Source: Blattamonas nauphoetae (lineage: Eukaryota; Preaxostyla; Oxymonadida). Taken from it: DNA of 48,830 bases. The position numbers and the translations under genes are program-made. The notes beneath the pieces were generated by a model. That model had not been told where the DNA came from. It ran no database searches and worked only from the letters and a program-made list of their open reading frames with translations. The stretch covers positions 1-48,830 of the forward strand of contig JARBJD010000450.1 of NCBI GenBank assembly GCA_033064195.1, read 5' to 3'. Positions 30,068-39,529 of the stretch are shown here, piece after piece. Position 1 is the first letter of the stretch, and each line of letters starts with the position of its first letter.

Positions 30068-30655
30068 CCAGTTGACTGTCCTCTCACTCGTTATTCTCAT
30101 TCCTGGAAACGAGCAACAAACAGCCATCCAAAATTAAACAATACCAACAACTCTGAACCACTCTGTTGATCAATACAAGGTTTACTATGCATGTTACATC
30201 GTCAGAGATGGAACAACTTGTTGCGCAACTGGTTCCTGCCGTTCAACAGCGTGTTCTTTTCTCGAAGCAAAAAGAGGATAAACTGAACCCTCAAACGCCT
30301 CTCTGATGTCGATTCTGGACAATACCCAAGTTGGACAGACAATGGCTGGAAAGGAAGGATCGGAAACAACCCACGAGGCGCTGTTCAGATGGCTCTTTTG
30401 GAAGAATCAACAATCGCACGGTTTCTCGCCCTTTGGACTGTGCATGCGTTGAATCGCTTTTCAGACAATGAGGAACTCCATCACGCCAACACTCCTCCAA
30501 ACGAGCTCTCTTCTCAACACTGTCGTCACTCTCTTCAGGTCGCCGTCCATTCCACTCCAAACGACAGGATGGACTCCACAACTCGGCTGGCACGATCGGA
30601 ACTGGAATGGCCAGCCATCTCGTTCCTCTGCTGGAATTGGATTCTGCGCTGGCGT
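30068..30655. other. Unique insertion-like stretch between T7 and spacer A
   Basis: Neither spacer nor trailer elsewhere in the array has this sequence. It includes a short plus reading (EMEQLVAQLVPAVQQRVLFS, from about 30188) and, further on, CALWTVHALNRF-type coding-like words in other frames. Read on either strand it has no open frame longer than about 150 codons. It may be a relic of a cellular gene or an unknown element. Confidence 0.4.
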
Positions 30656-31205
30656 TTTCGTCGTTCATCACTTCCAACACAACCAGACGAGTTTGGAGTT
30701 GCACTGTTGTCATTTTCTGATGTTGAGCCGTTCTTCGATGGAACACGGTTGGATTGGCATGCCCTTGTTCTGTCCTGCTGACTCACTTTCTTGCTTTTCT
30801 GAACACGAACTCCTTTTCGCTGAACTGGACGGTATCGATCTCGAACAAAGCCCACCTCGCGCCCAATTGTTTCAACATGCCAGTTTCAGAACAATTCTGT
30901 TCTTGTCATCTCTACACCATGAACGAGAATCGTTGCCTCTTTTTGTTCGTCCATCACTCTCACAACTCTCCACCATCCACAATTCGAAGGTGGTGGCTTC
31001 GGCTGCGTTGGTGGTTGATTCGGGAATTGATTCTTGTTCGGATGCAAACATTGAATGAGAAATTCCCGTTGAAAGTGAAATCTGCCAGACAGGAGGATAT
31101 TTGTTGTCAATGATGATTCATTTCATTCTTCTCTTAGTCTTCATTTTATTTCTTCAGGCAATTCGTTTATTGTGCAAGAGTTTGTTGGATTTCGTTCAAA
31201 AACGG
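30655..31205. repeat. Type A spacer before copy 8
   Basis: Carries the same blocks as 25780-26380. Here one plus frame stays open through the whole spacer (30468-31058), with SSMEHGWIG and HHERESLPLFVRPSLSQL. In its sister spacers the frame shifts. It ends GAATTGATTCTTGTTCGGAT..AATGA. Confidence 0.7.
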
Positions 31206-31233
31206 ACAATGGGATGATCCTCTCCTCATTTCA

Positions 31234-32313
31234 ATGGAAAAAGGACTTTCCTCGTTGAACAAACATGGTGGTCCTTGTTTGACCAGTCCACATGAATCAC
31301 CGTCGACAATCAGGTTTTACGAAGAGCCTTTCCTGTATTTCGATGTGAACTATGAATTGTCGTTTCAGGACCAATCGACAATTTACAATTCCCTTGTTAC
31401 CCTTGTGAAAGCTGATTACCCGTTTAGCAACGCACTTCAAGATAAGGCTGTCCAATTCTTGAAGAACCTCGAACCAAAATGGAATGAACGTGATCTCGCT
31501 GCGATGCTTGTAAGAGACCTCGTTCACTCTTTAGATGGATCGCCTTCTGGCTTTGTGGACAGCATTCTCACTCTGCTGTCATCTCACCACTCGAAGGTGG
31601 TTGCAGCAGCGATGTCATTGCTTCCCAAAATATCTATTGCTTCATCGCCTACAATTCGATCTAGTTTCGTAAAGTTAAATCTTATCAACAAAGTGTTAGC
31701 GACTGTTCAACCTAACACACTGCCAATTGCAAAAAATGAAGAGATATTCAACAATCACATCGAAATCATCAAGAAATGCCTCGATCTCGCACAACCAGTA
31801 CGTCTCATCGCTCTTGGCGTCACTGATGCAGTCGACAGATTCAACCATCGTGAAATGATCTTTCAGAAGGTCGTCCTCCCATTGTCTCCTTTTGTGGCAT
31901 TTCTGATCACCAATCGATACATCCTCAACGAAGACTTACTCGACTCGCTCACGTCTCTGTTGTACATACACATTGACATAGGCCCATATCATCGTCCAAC
32001 ACTGAAGTTTGTTCTCGCATCTCCGATTGCGGTGGGATTGTCAAGTTGTCTTTCGATCGTCGAACGGGACTATGATCTCTGGACTATTCTCATCAACATC
32101 CACAATTCACTCGGAGAATGGAAGGGTGAAGGCCCAGAAGTGACCCAATCTGCAAAACTGATGATGCAAGCTCTGATTTCAGAAGGCTTCGAAGACACGC
32201 TCGAACAGATTTTGATGAACGACAAGGACGGAGATTTTGGTATCCATCTTGTTGACTGTTGTAACTCCATCTTACAATTGCTGGGATCGAATGTGGAAAT
32301 CTCTGAAGATTGA
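31234..32313 (+). CDS. ARM-like tandem family protein, copy 8
   Basis: 359 aa with ELSFQDQSTIYNSLVTLVKA, YPFSNALQDKAVQFLKNLEP, TLLSSHHSKVVAAAMSLL, VQPNTLPIAKNEEIFNN, FNHREMIFQKVVLPLSPF, YHRPTLKFVLASPIAV and LISEGFEDTLEQIL. Several usually fixed residues differ (HHSK for PHST, VQPN for VQPH), so it has drifted more than copies 6 or 7. The start follows GGGATGATCCTC by about 12 bp. The frame is intact and probably functional. Confidence 0.85.
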   Translation: MEKGLSSLNKHGGPCLTSPHESPSTIRFYEEPFLYFDVNYELSFQDQSTIYNSLVTLVKADYPFSNALQDKAVQFLKNLEPKWNERDLAAMLVRDLVHSLDGSPSGFVDSILTLLSSHHSKVVAAAMSLLPKISIASSPTIRSSFVKLNLINKVLATVQPNTLPIAKNEEIFNNHIEIIKKCLDLAQPVRLIALGVTDAVDRFNHREMIFQKVVLPLSPFVAFLITNRYILNEDLLDSLTSLLYIHIDIGPYHRPTLKFVLASPIAVGLSSCLSIVERDYDLWTILINIHNSLGEWKGEGPEVTQSAKLMMQALISEGFEDTLEQILMNDKDGDFGIHLVDCCNSILQLLGSNVEISED

Positions 32314-32337
32314 GTTCTCAATTGACGCTTCGAAGCA

Positions 32338-32690
32338 ACCTCTCTCGAATGACTCGATGATGATTTCTGCGGACTCTCCTCGGATGTTGGGAATGCGCTG
32401 ATTGCTGGTGCAGACGAACAGATTCTGGGATGGCCTCCAATCGTCCAGAAATGGTCTGCTCTTTTGGGTTCGTCGTTCTCAACGCGGCTGTCTTTGACTG
32501 TCACATCGTCAACCATCCTCTCTCCAAACAATTCCTTTTGTCCCTGAACGATGCATTGTTACCAGATTATCTTTCCCAATCTCGACTTTTCAACCATCTT
32601 CGAAACACTTCTCGTTTATCTCATCGAAATGGGATGCACCCCACGTTCCAACCATTCCACAGTCATCCACTCTTTGTTTGAAGTTTGTTC
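32338..32690. repeat. Family 3' trailer T8
   Basis: Trailer block in which GCATTGTTACCAG replaces GCATTGTGACCAG, adding a stop to the reverse frame. The TGA before PQK on that strand is also changed, so the frame runs on into copy 8 antisense. Confidence 0.8.
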
Positions 32691-32920
32691 TCATTTTTTG
32701 GTCTTGGTCTTCTGGCTCCATCAGCTGGATCTTCGATTTGTTCTTTTCCATCCTCATCAATTGTTTAGGCCTCTTTTCATCATCATTTACTCTCAATCTC
32801 CCATTCCAGCAAGAAATATGATTCGATGTTTGATCCAAAAAGATGGAACACGAAGTATTCGCTCAATGAATGATCAAAGAGTGAAGAGGATCATCCCATT
32901 GTCTCTCATAATGGAAATCA

Positions 32921-33997
32921 ATGGAAGAAGAAACAGTTCCTTTGAACGCATCCAATGATCCCTGTTTGAATCCCTTCCCCGAACCACGTTCAACTCTCAA
33001 CTATTTACATGAACCATTCCTCAATTTCGATCCGAAATCAAAATTGTCGTTTGAGGAGAAATCAGCAATTTACTGTTCGCTTGTTGCACTGGTGAAAGCT
33101 GAATATCCATTTGACAACATCCTTCAAGACAGAGCTGTCCAATTTCTGAAGCGCTTCGAAGTGAAATGGGGCGAATTCGAACTTGCAGATGCATTCGTCA
33201 CTGACCTCGTTCCGCCTTCAGACGGTTCGCTTTCTGGATTTGTCGACAGCATTTTGACTCTGGTTTCATGTCCCGAATCAATGGTGGTTGCTGAAGCTTT
33301 ATCGTTTTTCCAGAAAACCACATTTGCTTCATCGCCAGCTATCCTCACGAATCTCACGGAGGCAGATATCGTCAGCAAAGTGTTAGCAATTGCCCAACCT
33401 CGCACACTGCCAATTTCAGGAAACAAAATCCTCATCGTCAGTCTTCTCCTCAAAATCATGGACAATTTTGCCTCTCTCGCATTTCCATCGTTTCTGCGGA
33501 AACTAAATATCACAGCAACAGCCGACATATTCAACCATCGTGAAATGATCCTTCAGAAGGTCGTCCTTCCATCGTCTCAATTTGTGACATTTCTGATCTC
33601 AAATCGGTACATCTTCGGTGAGGATCTTTTGTATGTATTCATGAATCTGTTGCACTTATTCATTGAAATCAGCCCGTATCATCGTCCAACATTGGAGTTT
33701 GTTCTCGCATCTCCGATTGCGATGACATTCTCAAGTTTTCTCTCGTTCTTCGAAAACCATTCTCCTCTCTCGGTTGCACTTAGCAACATTTCGGACTCGC
33801 TTGATGATTGGAAGACTGAAGGCGCAGAAGTGACCCAATCAGCGAAACGGATGATGCAAGCTCTGTTTTCGGAGGGCTTCGAAGACTCACTCGAACAGAT
33901 GCTGAAGAACACCAAGGGCGGGTCCTTTCCCGTCTCTGTTGATGAATGTTGTCATTCAATCTCACACTCCCTGGGAGCGAATGTGCCGATATCATAA
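32921..33997 (+). CDS. ARM-like tandem family protein, copy 9
   Basis: 358 aa, among the more diverged intact members. It has LSFEEKSAIYCSLVALVKAE, YPFDNILQDRAVQFLKRFEV, TLVSCPESMVVAEALSFF, AQPRTLPISGNKILI, FNHREMILQKVVLPSSQF, YHRPTLEFVLASPIAM and LFSEGFEDSLEQML. It lacks spacer A or B, and no trailer follows it; copy 10 begins 170 bp later. The 5' box is inverted: GGATCATCCCATTG at 32888-32901 is the exact reverse complement of CAATGGGATGATCC. It ends in TAA, unlike most sisters. Probably functional. Confidence 0.8.
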   Translation: MEEETVPLNASNDPCLNPFPEPRSTLNYLHEPFLNFDPKSKLSFEEKSAIYCSLVALVKAEYPFDNILQDRAVQFLKRFEVKWGEFELADAFVTDLVPPSDGSLSGFVDSILTLVSCPESMVVAEALSFFQKTTFASSPAILTNLTEADIVSKVLAIAQPRTLPISGNKILIVSLLLKIMDNFASLAFPSFLRKLNITATADIFNHREMILQKVVLPSSQFVTFLISNRYIFGEDLLYVFMNLLHLFIEISPYHRPTLEFVLASPIAMTFSSFLSFFENHSPLSVALSNISDSLDDWKTEGAEVTQSAKRMMQALFSEGFEDSLEQMLKNTKGGSFPVSVDECCHSISHSLGANVPIS

Positions 33998-34165
33998 ACA
34001 GTGAAGTGGTAACTCGATTCTCTTCGTCTGCTCTTTCTTCATTCACCATTTCATCAAAATGCCAGTTATAGTGTGCTTTGTTGAGTTTATTCAGTCGTAA
34101 GATCAGATCATCAAGGATTGTATAATGGGTCGATCTTGTCGTTCATCAAAAGGGTGATCGTTTTT

Positions 34166-35239
34166 ATGTCCCAGACAAGTTCAGAGACTCGAACTCCCCC
34201 CCGAGTTGTTAGTCTTCCTACGATTGATCCACTGCAGGAACCATTCCTCCATTTCAGTGTGAACTCAACGATGTCATTTGGGGACACATCAAGAGTTTAC
34301 TGTTCGCTTGTTGCCCTGGTGAAAGCGGAGTATCCATTCGACAATGCCCTTAAACACAAAGCAGTCCTATTTCTGAAGGACCTCGAACCGAGGAATGGCC
34401 AATACGATGTTACAGCGAAACTCATCACCGACCTTGTTCCATCATCAAACGGATCGCCTTCTGGCTTTATCGGCAGCATCGTCATTTTGCTGTCATCTCC
34501 CCACTCGACTGTGGTGAGGGCAACAATGTTGTTCCTCAACTCATCAATCGAGTCTTCTTCAAGGGACATTCGATGTCGTCTCGTGGAGTCTGATCTGATC
34601 ACCAATCTCTTAGCGACTGTTCAACCACACACACTGACAATATCAGGAAATGAACAGATAATCCACCATCTTATCAAAATCGTCATCTCTTGCCTCGATA
34701 TTGCACCTCCATCATCTCTCAGTGAACTTGGCCGCACTACTGCCGTCAACCAATCCAACCATCGTGAAATGATCTTCCGGAAGGTCTTGCTTCCATCGTC
34801 TCAATTTGTGACATTTCTGATCGCAAATCGGTCCATCCTCAATGAAAACATGTTCCTCTCTTTCATGTCTCTATTGAGTAAACACATTAGAATCGGGCCA
34901 TTTCATCGTCAAACATTGCAGTTTGTTCTCGCATCTCCGATTGCGATGACTTTCTCAAGTTGTCTCTCTATCCTCGAATACGAGATTTGTCTCTGGAACT
35001 TTCTCGGCGACATCAACATTTCGAACAGAACAAGGAAGAAACAAAGCCGTAAAGCGAACCAATGTAAAGAACAAATGATGCAAGCTCTTTTTTCGGAAGG
35101 CTTCGAAGACACACTCGAACTGATATTGATGAACGACCAGGAAGGGATGTTCGGTGCCTCTATTGTCAGGGAGTGTCACTCCATCTCGCATTTATTGGGA
35201 TCGAATGTGAAAAGGCCGCAATGGTTCCATCTCGATTGA
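34166..35239 (+). CDS. ARM-like tandem family protein, copy 10
   Basis: 357 aa from the ATG at 34166, chosen because it gives the family's usual 24-residue leader before PFLHF; an open extension to 34118 starts with TTG. Blocks: MSFGDTSRVYCSLVALVKAE, YPFDNALKHKAVLFLKDLEP, LLSSPHSTVVRATMLFL, VQPHTLTISGNEQII, SNHREMIFRKVLLPSSQF, FHRQTLQFVLASPIAM and LFSEGFEDTLELIL. A short basic stretch (NRTRKKQSRKANQCKEQ) precedes the last block and is unusual. The upstream box is degraded (AATGGGTCGATC, 34124-34135). Confidence 0.8.
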   Translation: MSQTSSETRTPPRVVSLPTIDPLQEPFLHFSVNSTMSFGDTSRVYCSLVALVKAEYPFDNALKHKAVLFLKDLEPRNGQYDVTAKLITDLVPSSNGSPSGFIGSIVILLSSPHSTVVRATMLFLNSSIESSSRDIRCRLVESDLITNLLATVQPHTLTISGNEQIIHHLIKIVISCLDIAPPSSLSELGRTTAVNQSNHREMIFRKVLLPSSQFVTFLIANRSILNENMFLSFMSLLSKHIRIGPFHRQTLQFVLASPIAMTFSSCLSILEYEICLWNFLGDINISNRTRKKQSRKANQCKEQMMQALFSEGFEDTLELILMNDQEGMFGASIVRECHSISHLLGSNVKRPQWFHLD

Positions 35240-35254
35240 CAAGTCGAATCCAAC

Positions 35255-35620
35255 TCTCTCGAATGACTGCAACTCGTTTCTGCGAACTCTCATCGGATGT
35301 TGGGAATGCGCTGATTGCTGGTGCCGACGAACAGATTCTGGGATCACCTCCAATCGTCCAGAAATGGTTTGCTCTTTTGGGTTTGTCGTTCTCAACGCGG
35401 CTGTCTTTGACTGTCACATCGTCAACCGTCCTCTCTCCAAACAATTCATTGTGTCCCTGAACGATGCATTGTGACCAGATTATCTTTCCCAATCTCGACT
35501 TTTGAACCATCTCAGTACCACTTATCGTTTATCTCGTCGAAATGGGATGTCCCCCACGTTCCATCTCTTCCACTGCCATACACGCTTTGTCCTGAGGTGT
35601 GTTCTCTTTTTTGGTCTTCT
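35255..35620. repeat. Family 3' trailer T9
   Basis: Trailer block. The reverse frame is open for 114 codons (35166-35510) and ends SDESSQK. Further 3', a pyrimidine tail (TTTTCTCTCCTTCTCCCATC) ends in CCCAGCAAGCAACG, matching the end of T5, and looks like an intron 3' splice site on the plus strand. Confidence 0.8.
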
Positions 35621-35759
35621 TGTGTTTGTGCCATCAGCACTTTCTGTGAATCGTTCTTCTTTCACTCCTCATCCTTTCTTGTCTCATCTCTTCATCCTCT
35701 TTTTCTCTCCTTCTCCCATCCCAGCAAGCAACGTGCATTGGATCTTGTCGATATATCCC

Positions 35760-36320
35760 ACACTCGTTCATGTTGACGATTCGTTGTTCATCACTTCCAA
35801 CACAACCAGACGAGTTTGGAGTTGCACTGTTGTCATTTTCTGATGTTGAGCCGTTCTTCGATGGAACACGGTTGGATTGGCCTGCCCTCATTCTGTCCTG
35901 CTGACTCAATTTCTTGCTTTTCTGAGCACGAACTCTTTTTCACTAAACTGGACGGTATCGATCTTGAACACAGTCCCACTCGCGCCCATTTGTGTGAACA
36001 AGCGATTTTCAGAACAATTCTGTACCATTCATTTCTTCACCATGAACGAGAATCGTCACCTCTTTTTGTCCATTCATCACCCTCTCAACTCTCCACCATC
36101 CACAATTCGAAGGTTTTAGCTTCGCCTGCGTTTCTGGTCGGTTTGAAAAATGAATGTTGTTCGTATGCAGACATAGACTAAGAAACTCCCTCCGAAAGGA
36201 CATCAAGCCAGGCAGAAAGATATTCGTTACCAATGTTGGTTCATTTCATTCTTCTCTTAATCTTCATTTTCTTTCTTTCGAGAATTCGTGAATTGTTCAA
36301 GAGTTTGATGATTGTCTTTC
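35760..36320. repeat. Type A spacer before copy 11
   Basis: Same blocks as in the spacers at 25780 and 30655. The plus frame 35816-36181 (SSMEHGWIG to SYADID) is open. The spacing to the GGGATGATCC box (36333-36343) and start codon is kept. Confidence 0.75.
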
Positions 36321-36356
36321 AGTGAGGAACGATGGGATGATCCTCATCTGATTACA

Positions 36357-37460
36357 ATGGATGATGAAATAACTGTCTTACTGTCAAATAGAGATGCCTC
36401 TTTGACTCATTCACGGAACTCACATTCGAGTATCGACGCATTGCAAGAACCTTTCCTGTATTTCGATGAGCACACTAAATTGTCGTTTGATAAGAAATCT
36501 TCGATTTACTGTTCGCTTGTTGCCCTCGTGAAAGCTGAATATCCTTTTGTCAATGCCCTTCTGGACAGAGCTGCCAGATTTTTGAAGAGCCTCGAACCAA
36601 AATGGAGCGATAAACCAGATTATGCAGACAAACTTGTGACTGACATCTTTCCCTCTTCAGCTGGATCACCTTCTGGCTTTATCGACAGCGTTTTCACTCT
36701 TCTGTCATCTCCACATTCGAGAGTGGCCGAAGCAGCGTTGTCATTCCTCAACATAACTGTATTGGAGTCATCGCCTGCAATTCGATGTCGTCTCGTGGAA
36801 ACAGATCTCATCCCCAACGTCTTTGTGACTGTCCAACCTCACACACTTCCAATTTCAGGAAATGAAGAGATGTTCGGCGAACTACTCAAAATCGTCAGAA
36901 TCATCGACAGATTCGTCGATCTCGCAGATTCATTCTCTCTCAGTAAACTTGGCATCACAGATGCTGTCGAAAAATTCAACCATCGTGAAATGATATTTCA
37001 GAAGGTCTTGCTTCCATCGTCTCAATTTGTGACATTTCTGATCGCAAATCGATACATCCTAAATGGATGGTTGTTATTCTCCTTCATGTTTCTTTTGGCA
37101 ACACACCTTCGAATCGGCCCATTTCATCGTCCAACATTGGAGTTTGTTCTCGCATCTCCAACTGTGATGGCTCTCTCAAGTTGTCTCTCGTTCGTCCAAA
37201 ATGATGGTGATGCAAAGATTCCTCTCGAAACCATCAACAACTCTCTCAGAGAATGGAAGAAGGAAGGTCCCGAAGTGACCCAATCTGCAAAACTGATGAT
37301 ACGTGCTCTGTTTTCAGAAGGCTTCGAAGACTCACTCGAACAGATGTTGATGAACACCAAGGGCTGAAATTATGGTCGCAGTGTTGTTGAACTTGTCCAC
37401 AGCATCTCACAAATGCTGGGATCGAATGTGAAAAAGCCGCGATGGTGGGATCTCAATTGA
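36357..37460 (+). pseudogene. ARM-like tandem family, copy 11, with an in-frame TGA
   Basis: The start at 36357 sits in ATTACAATGG after the box GGGATGATCCTC. All blocks are present: LSFDKKSSIYCSLVALVKAE, YPFVNALLDRAARFLKSLEP, TLLSSPHSRVAEAALSFL, VQPHTLPISGNEEMFGE, FNHREMIFQKVLLPSSQF, FHRPTLEFVLASPTVM and LFSEGFEDSLEQML. A TGA at 37365-37367 stands where sisters have Gly in the MNDKGG motif (GGA to TGA is one change). The same frame then continues for 30 codons to the family end (QMLGSNVKKP). The product would be 336 aa, lacking one helix, or read through. Confidence 0.8.
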
Positions 37461-37474
37461 CGCGTCGAAGTCGT

Positions 37475-37830
37475 CTCTCTCGAATGACACTACAATGAAT
37501 TCTGTGGACTCTCCTCGGATGTTGGGAATGCGCTGATTGCTGGTGCAGATGGACAGATTCTGGGATCGCCTCCAATCGTCCAGAAATGGTCTGCTCTTTT
37601 GGATTCGTCGTTCTCCACGCGGCTGTCTTTGACTGTCACATCGTCAACCGTCCTCTCTCCAAACAATTCCCTGCGTCCCTGACCGATGCATTGTGACCTG
37701 ATTATCTTTCCCAATCTCGAATTTCAAACAATCTCAGAACCACATCTCGATTTTCTCGTCAAAATGAGATGTGCCCCACGCTTCAGCCCTTTCACAACAA
37801 TCCACAATGTGTTTGATGTTTAAACCACTC
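37475..37830. repeat. Family 3' trailer T10
   Basis: The last trailer of this type in the array. The reverse frame is open for 74 codons but lacks its usual terminal stop context (ends SPQNSL). The blocks TTGTCTTTGACTGTCACATC and CTCCAATCGTCCAGAAATGG are intact. Confidence 0.8.
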
Positions 37831-38160
37831 TTTTGGTCTTTATCCATTTGCGCCATCACTCATTTTTGACTAGAATTCTCTCACCTTCCTCCTCTCATTT
37901 TGTGTCATCTCTTCGTCACAATTTTCTCTGCCTCTCCTCCCTCAGTGTCCAAACCGGATTATTGTTATTGTTATGCAGACTGGTTGACTCCAGACGAAGT
38001 ATCCTCGAAATAATTCGAATCGCGTTTCCATCATTGTAACTCCAATTTTTATCTGCATTTTGTCTCAATTGAAATTAATGCATTCTTTTCGGTATCATTT
38101 TCACGAGTCGAAACAGTCACTCATTTTCAAGGGCAATGGTTTGATCAAACTCCATCTCGA

Positions 38161-39237
38161 ATGGATGAAGACACGGATTCTGTGACCTCATCAGATGATG
38201 AGTGTGTGAGTCCTTCTCCGGAATCACCCTCAATAGTCAGTTCAGAAGAAGAAACCATTCAGAAGTTTGACCCGAACTCCGAATTGACGTTCAGTACTCT
38301 TGTTACGCTGGTCGAGAACGGTTATGTGTTTGACGATGCTCTTCAAGACAAGGCGGTCGATCTTATGAAGGGTCTTGAAAAGGACCTCACAGCCGAGAAA
38401 TCGCTGGCAGAGAAACTGTTTGCTGCGCTTGTTCCATCCTCGACAGCTTCGTTGTATGGCTTCGGGGACAGCATTTGCATCCTGCTGTCCTGCCCATACC
38501 CAAAGATTGTGGGAGCAGCGATGTCGGACGTGTCACTGACATTTGTCGAATGGTCACAACACAACCGAATGCGTCTTGTGAAAACGGATCTTGTTTCGAA
38601 GATTCTGTCAGCTCTTCGCCCTCACCTGCTTCCGATTTGGGGAAATGAGCAAGTTTTCCAAGATCTGATCTGGGTTCTGAATTTCAGTTTGGAACTGGGC
38701 CATCCCGACTATCTCGAAGAGAACAAAATCACAAGATCGTCTGACATGCACAATCACTATGCGTTCATCTTTGAGAAAGTTCTGCAGCCGTCGTCTGAAT
38801 ATCTTGTCTTTCTCTGCCAGAATCGCTCCCGCTTCACTTCGGAGAATACGTTCACGTCCATCGTGAACATTATGGCTCAAATTGTGACGACAAGCCCCTT
38901 CCATGCCCCAGCATTGGATTTTGTTCTCGAATCCCCAATTACATTCGCCGTGCCAAGTCTGCTGTCGTCGTCGGATTGGGAGACGACGCAATTGGGCTTT
39001 GTCATCACGAACGACACGTCGCTGCCGTTGTGGAAGAAACACTCGCGAAAAGTGGTGGAATCTGGAAAGCAGATTTTTGGTTCTCTGTTTTCGGAAGGAT
39101 ATGGCGACACGCTGGAGCAGATGATGCTGAAAGTCGCAGACAGTCAATTTGGAGGCATGACTGTTGAACACTCCCTGTCAATCGCTCGGCAACTCGGAGG
39201 AAATGTGAAAACGATGAAGAAGACTGGACGACGATAA
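38161..39237 (+). CDS. ARM-like family protein, diverged copy 12
   Basis: 358 aa. It keeps the plan but not the wording of the array: ELTFSTLVTLVENGYVF lacks the usual EDKSxIYxS helix, then FDDALQDKAVDLMKGLEK, ILLSCPYPKIVGAAMSDV, LRPHLLPIWGNEQVF, NHYAFIFEKVLQPSSEY, FHAPALDFVLESPITF and LFSEGYGDTLEQMML. The leader is acidic and Ser-rich (DSVTSSDDECVSPSPESPS), a possible phosphorylated tail. Codon use is richer in G/C at third positions, and no trailer, spacer A/B or upstream box is present. It could be an older member kept by selection. The end, KKTGRR, is basic. Confidence 0.85.
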   Translation: MDEDTDSVTSSDDECVSPSPESPSIVSSEEETIQKFDPNSELTFSTLVTLVENGYVFDDALQDKAVDLMKGLEKDLTAEKSLAEKLFAALVPSSTASLYGFGDSICILLSCPYPKIVGAAMSDVSLTFVEWSQHNRMRLVKTDLVSKILSALRPHLLPIWGNEQVFQDLIWVLNFSLELGHPDYLEENKITRSSDMHNHYAFIFEKVLQPSSEYLVFLCQNRSRFTSENTFTSIVNIMAQIVTTSPFHAPALDFVLESPITFAVPSLLSSSDWETTQLGFVITNDTSLPLWKKHSRKVVESGKQIFGSLFSEGYGDTLEQMMLKVADSQFGGMTVEHSLSIARQLGGNVKTMKKTGRR

Positions 39238-39529
39238 CGGAGATGGTATTGTGATCCAGTTAGCAGTCCAATCTCGACAGGCATTTTACTTTTCTTTGTC
39301 ACTTCACTCTTAACACATTTCGACAAAATCACCAATTCTTTCTCTTGTCCGTTTGTTCGCTCTGATCCTTCTTCCACAAGAGTTCGAGAAGCAAACAATC
39401 TGGTTCTGTGTCCAGAACAAGTCCCGCCTTCGTGACAAAATGTTCTTTTTTCCGATTGTCACAAAAGTCAAACGAGCATCCCACAGTTCGCAAAACAAAG
39501 CATCAAAGATCAATCTAACGAACACTCAA
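39238..39529. repeat. Type C flank shared by copies 12/13 and 13/14
   Basis: TCACTTCACTCTT, then ACATTTCGACAAAATCACCAA, recurs at 40640-40675. These flanks replace the standard trailer and suggest that copies 13 and 14 arose by a separate local duplication. Confidence 0.6.
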
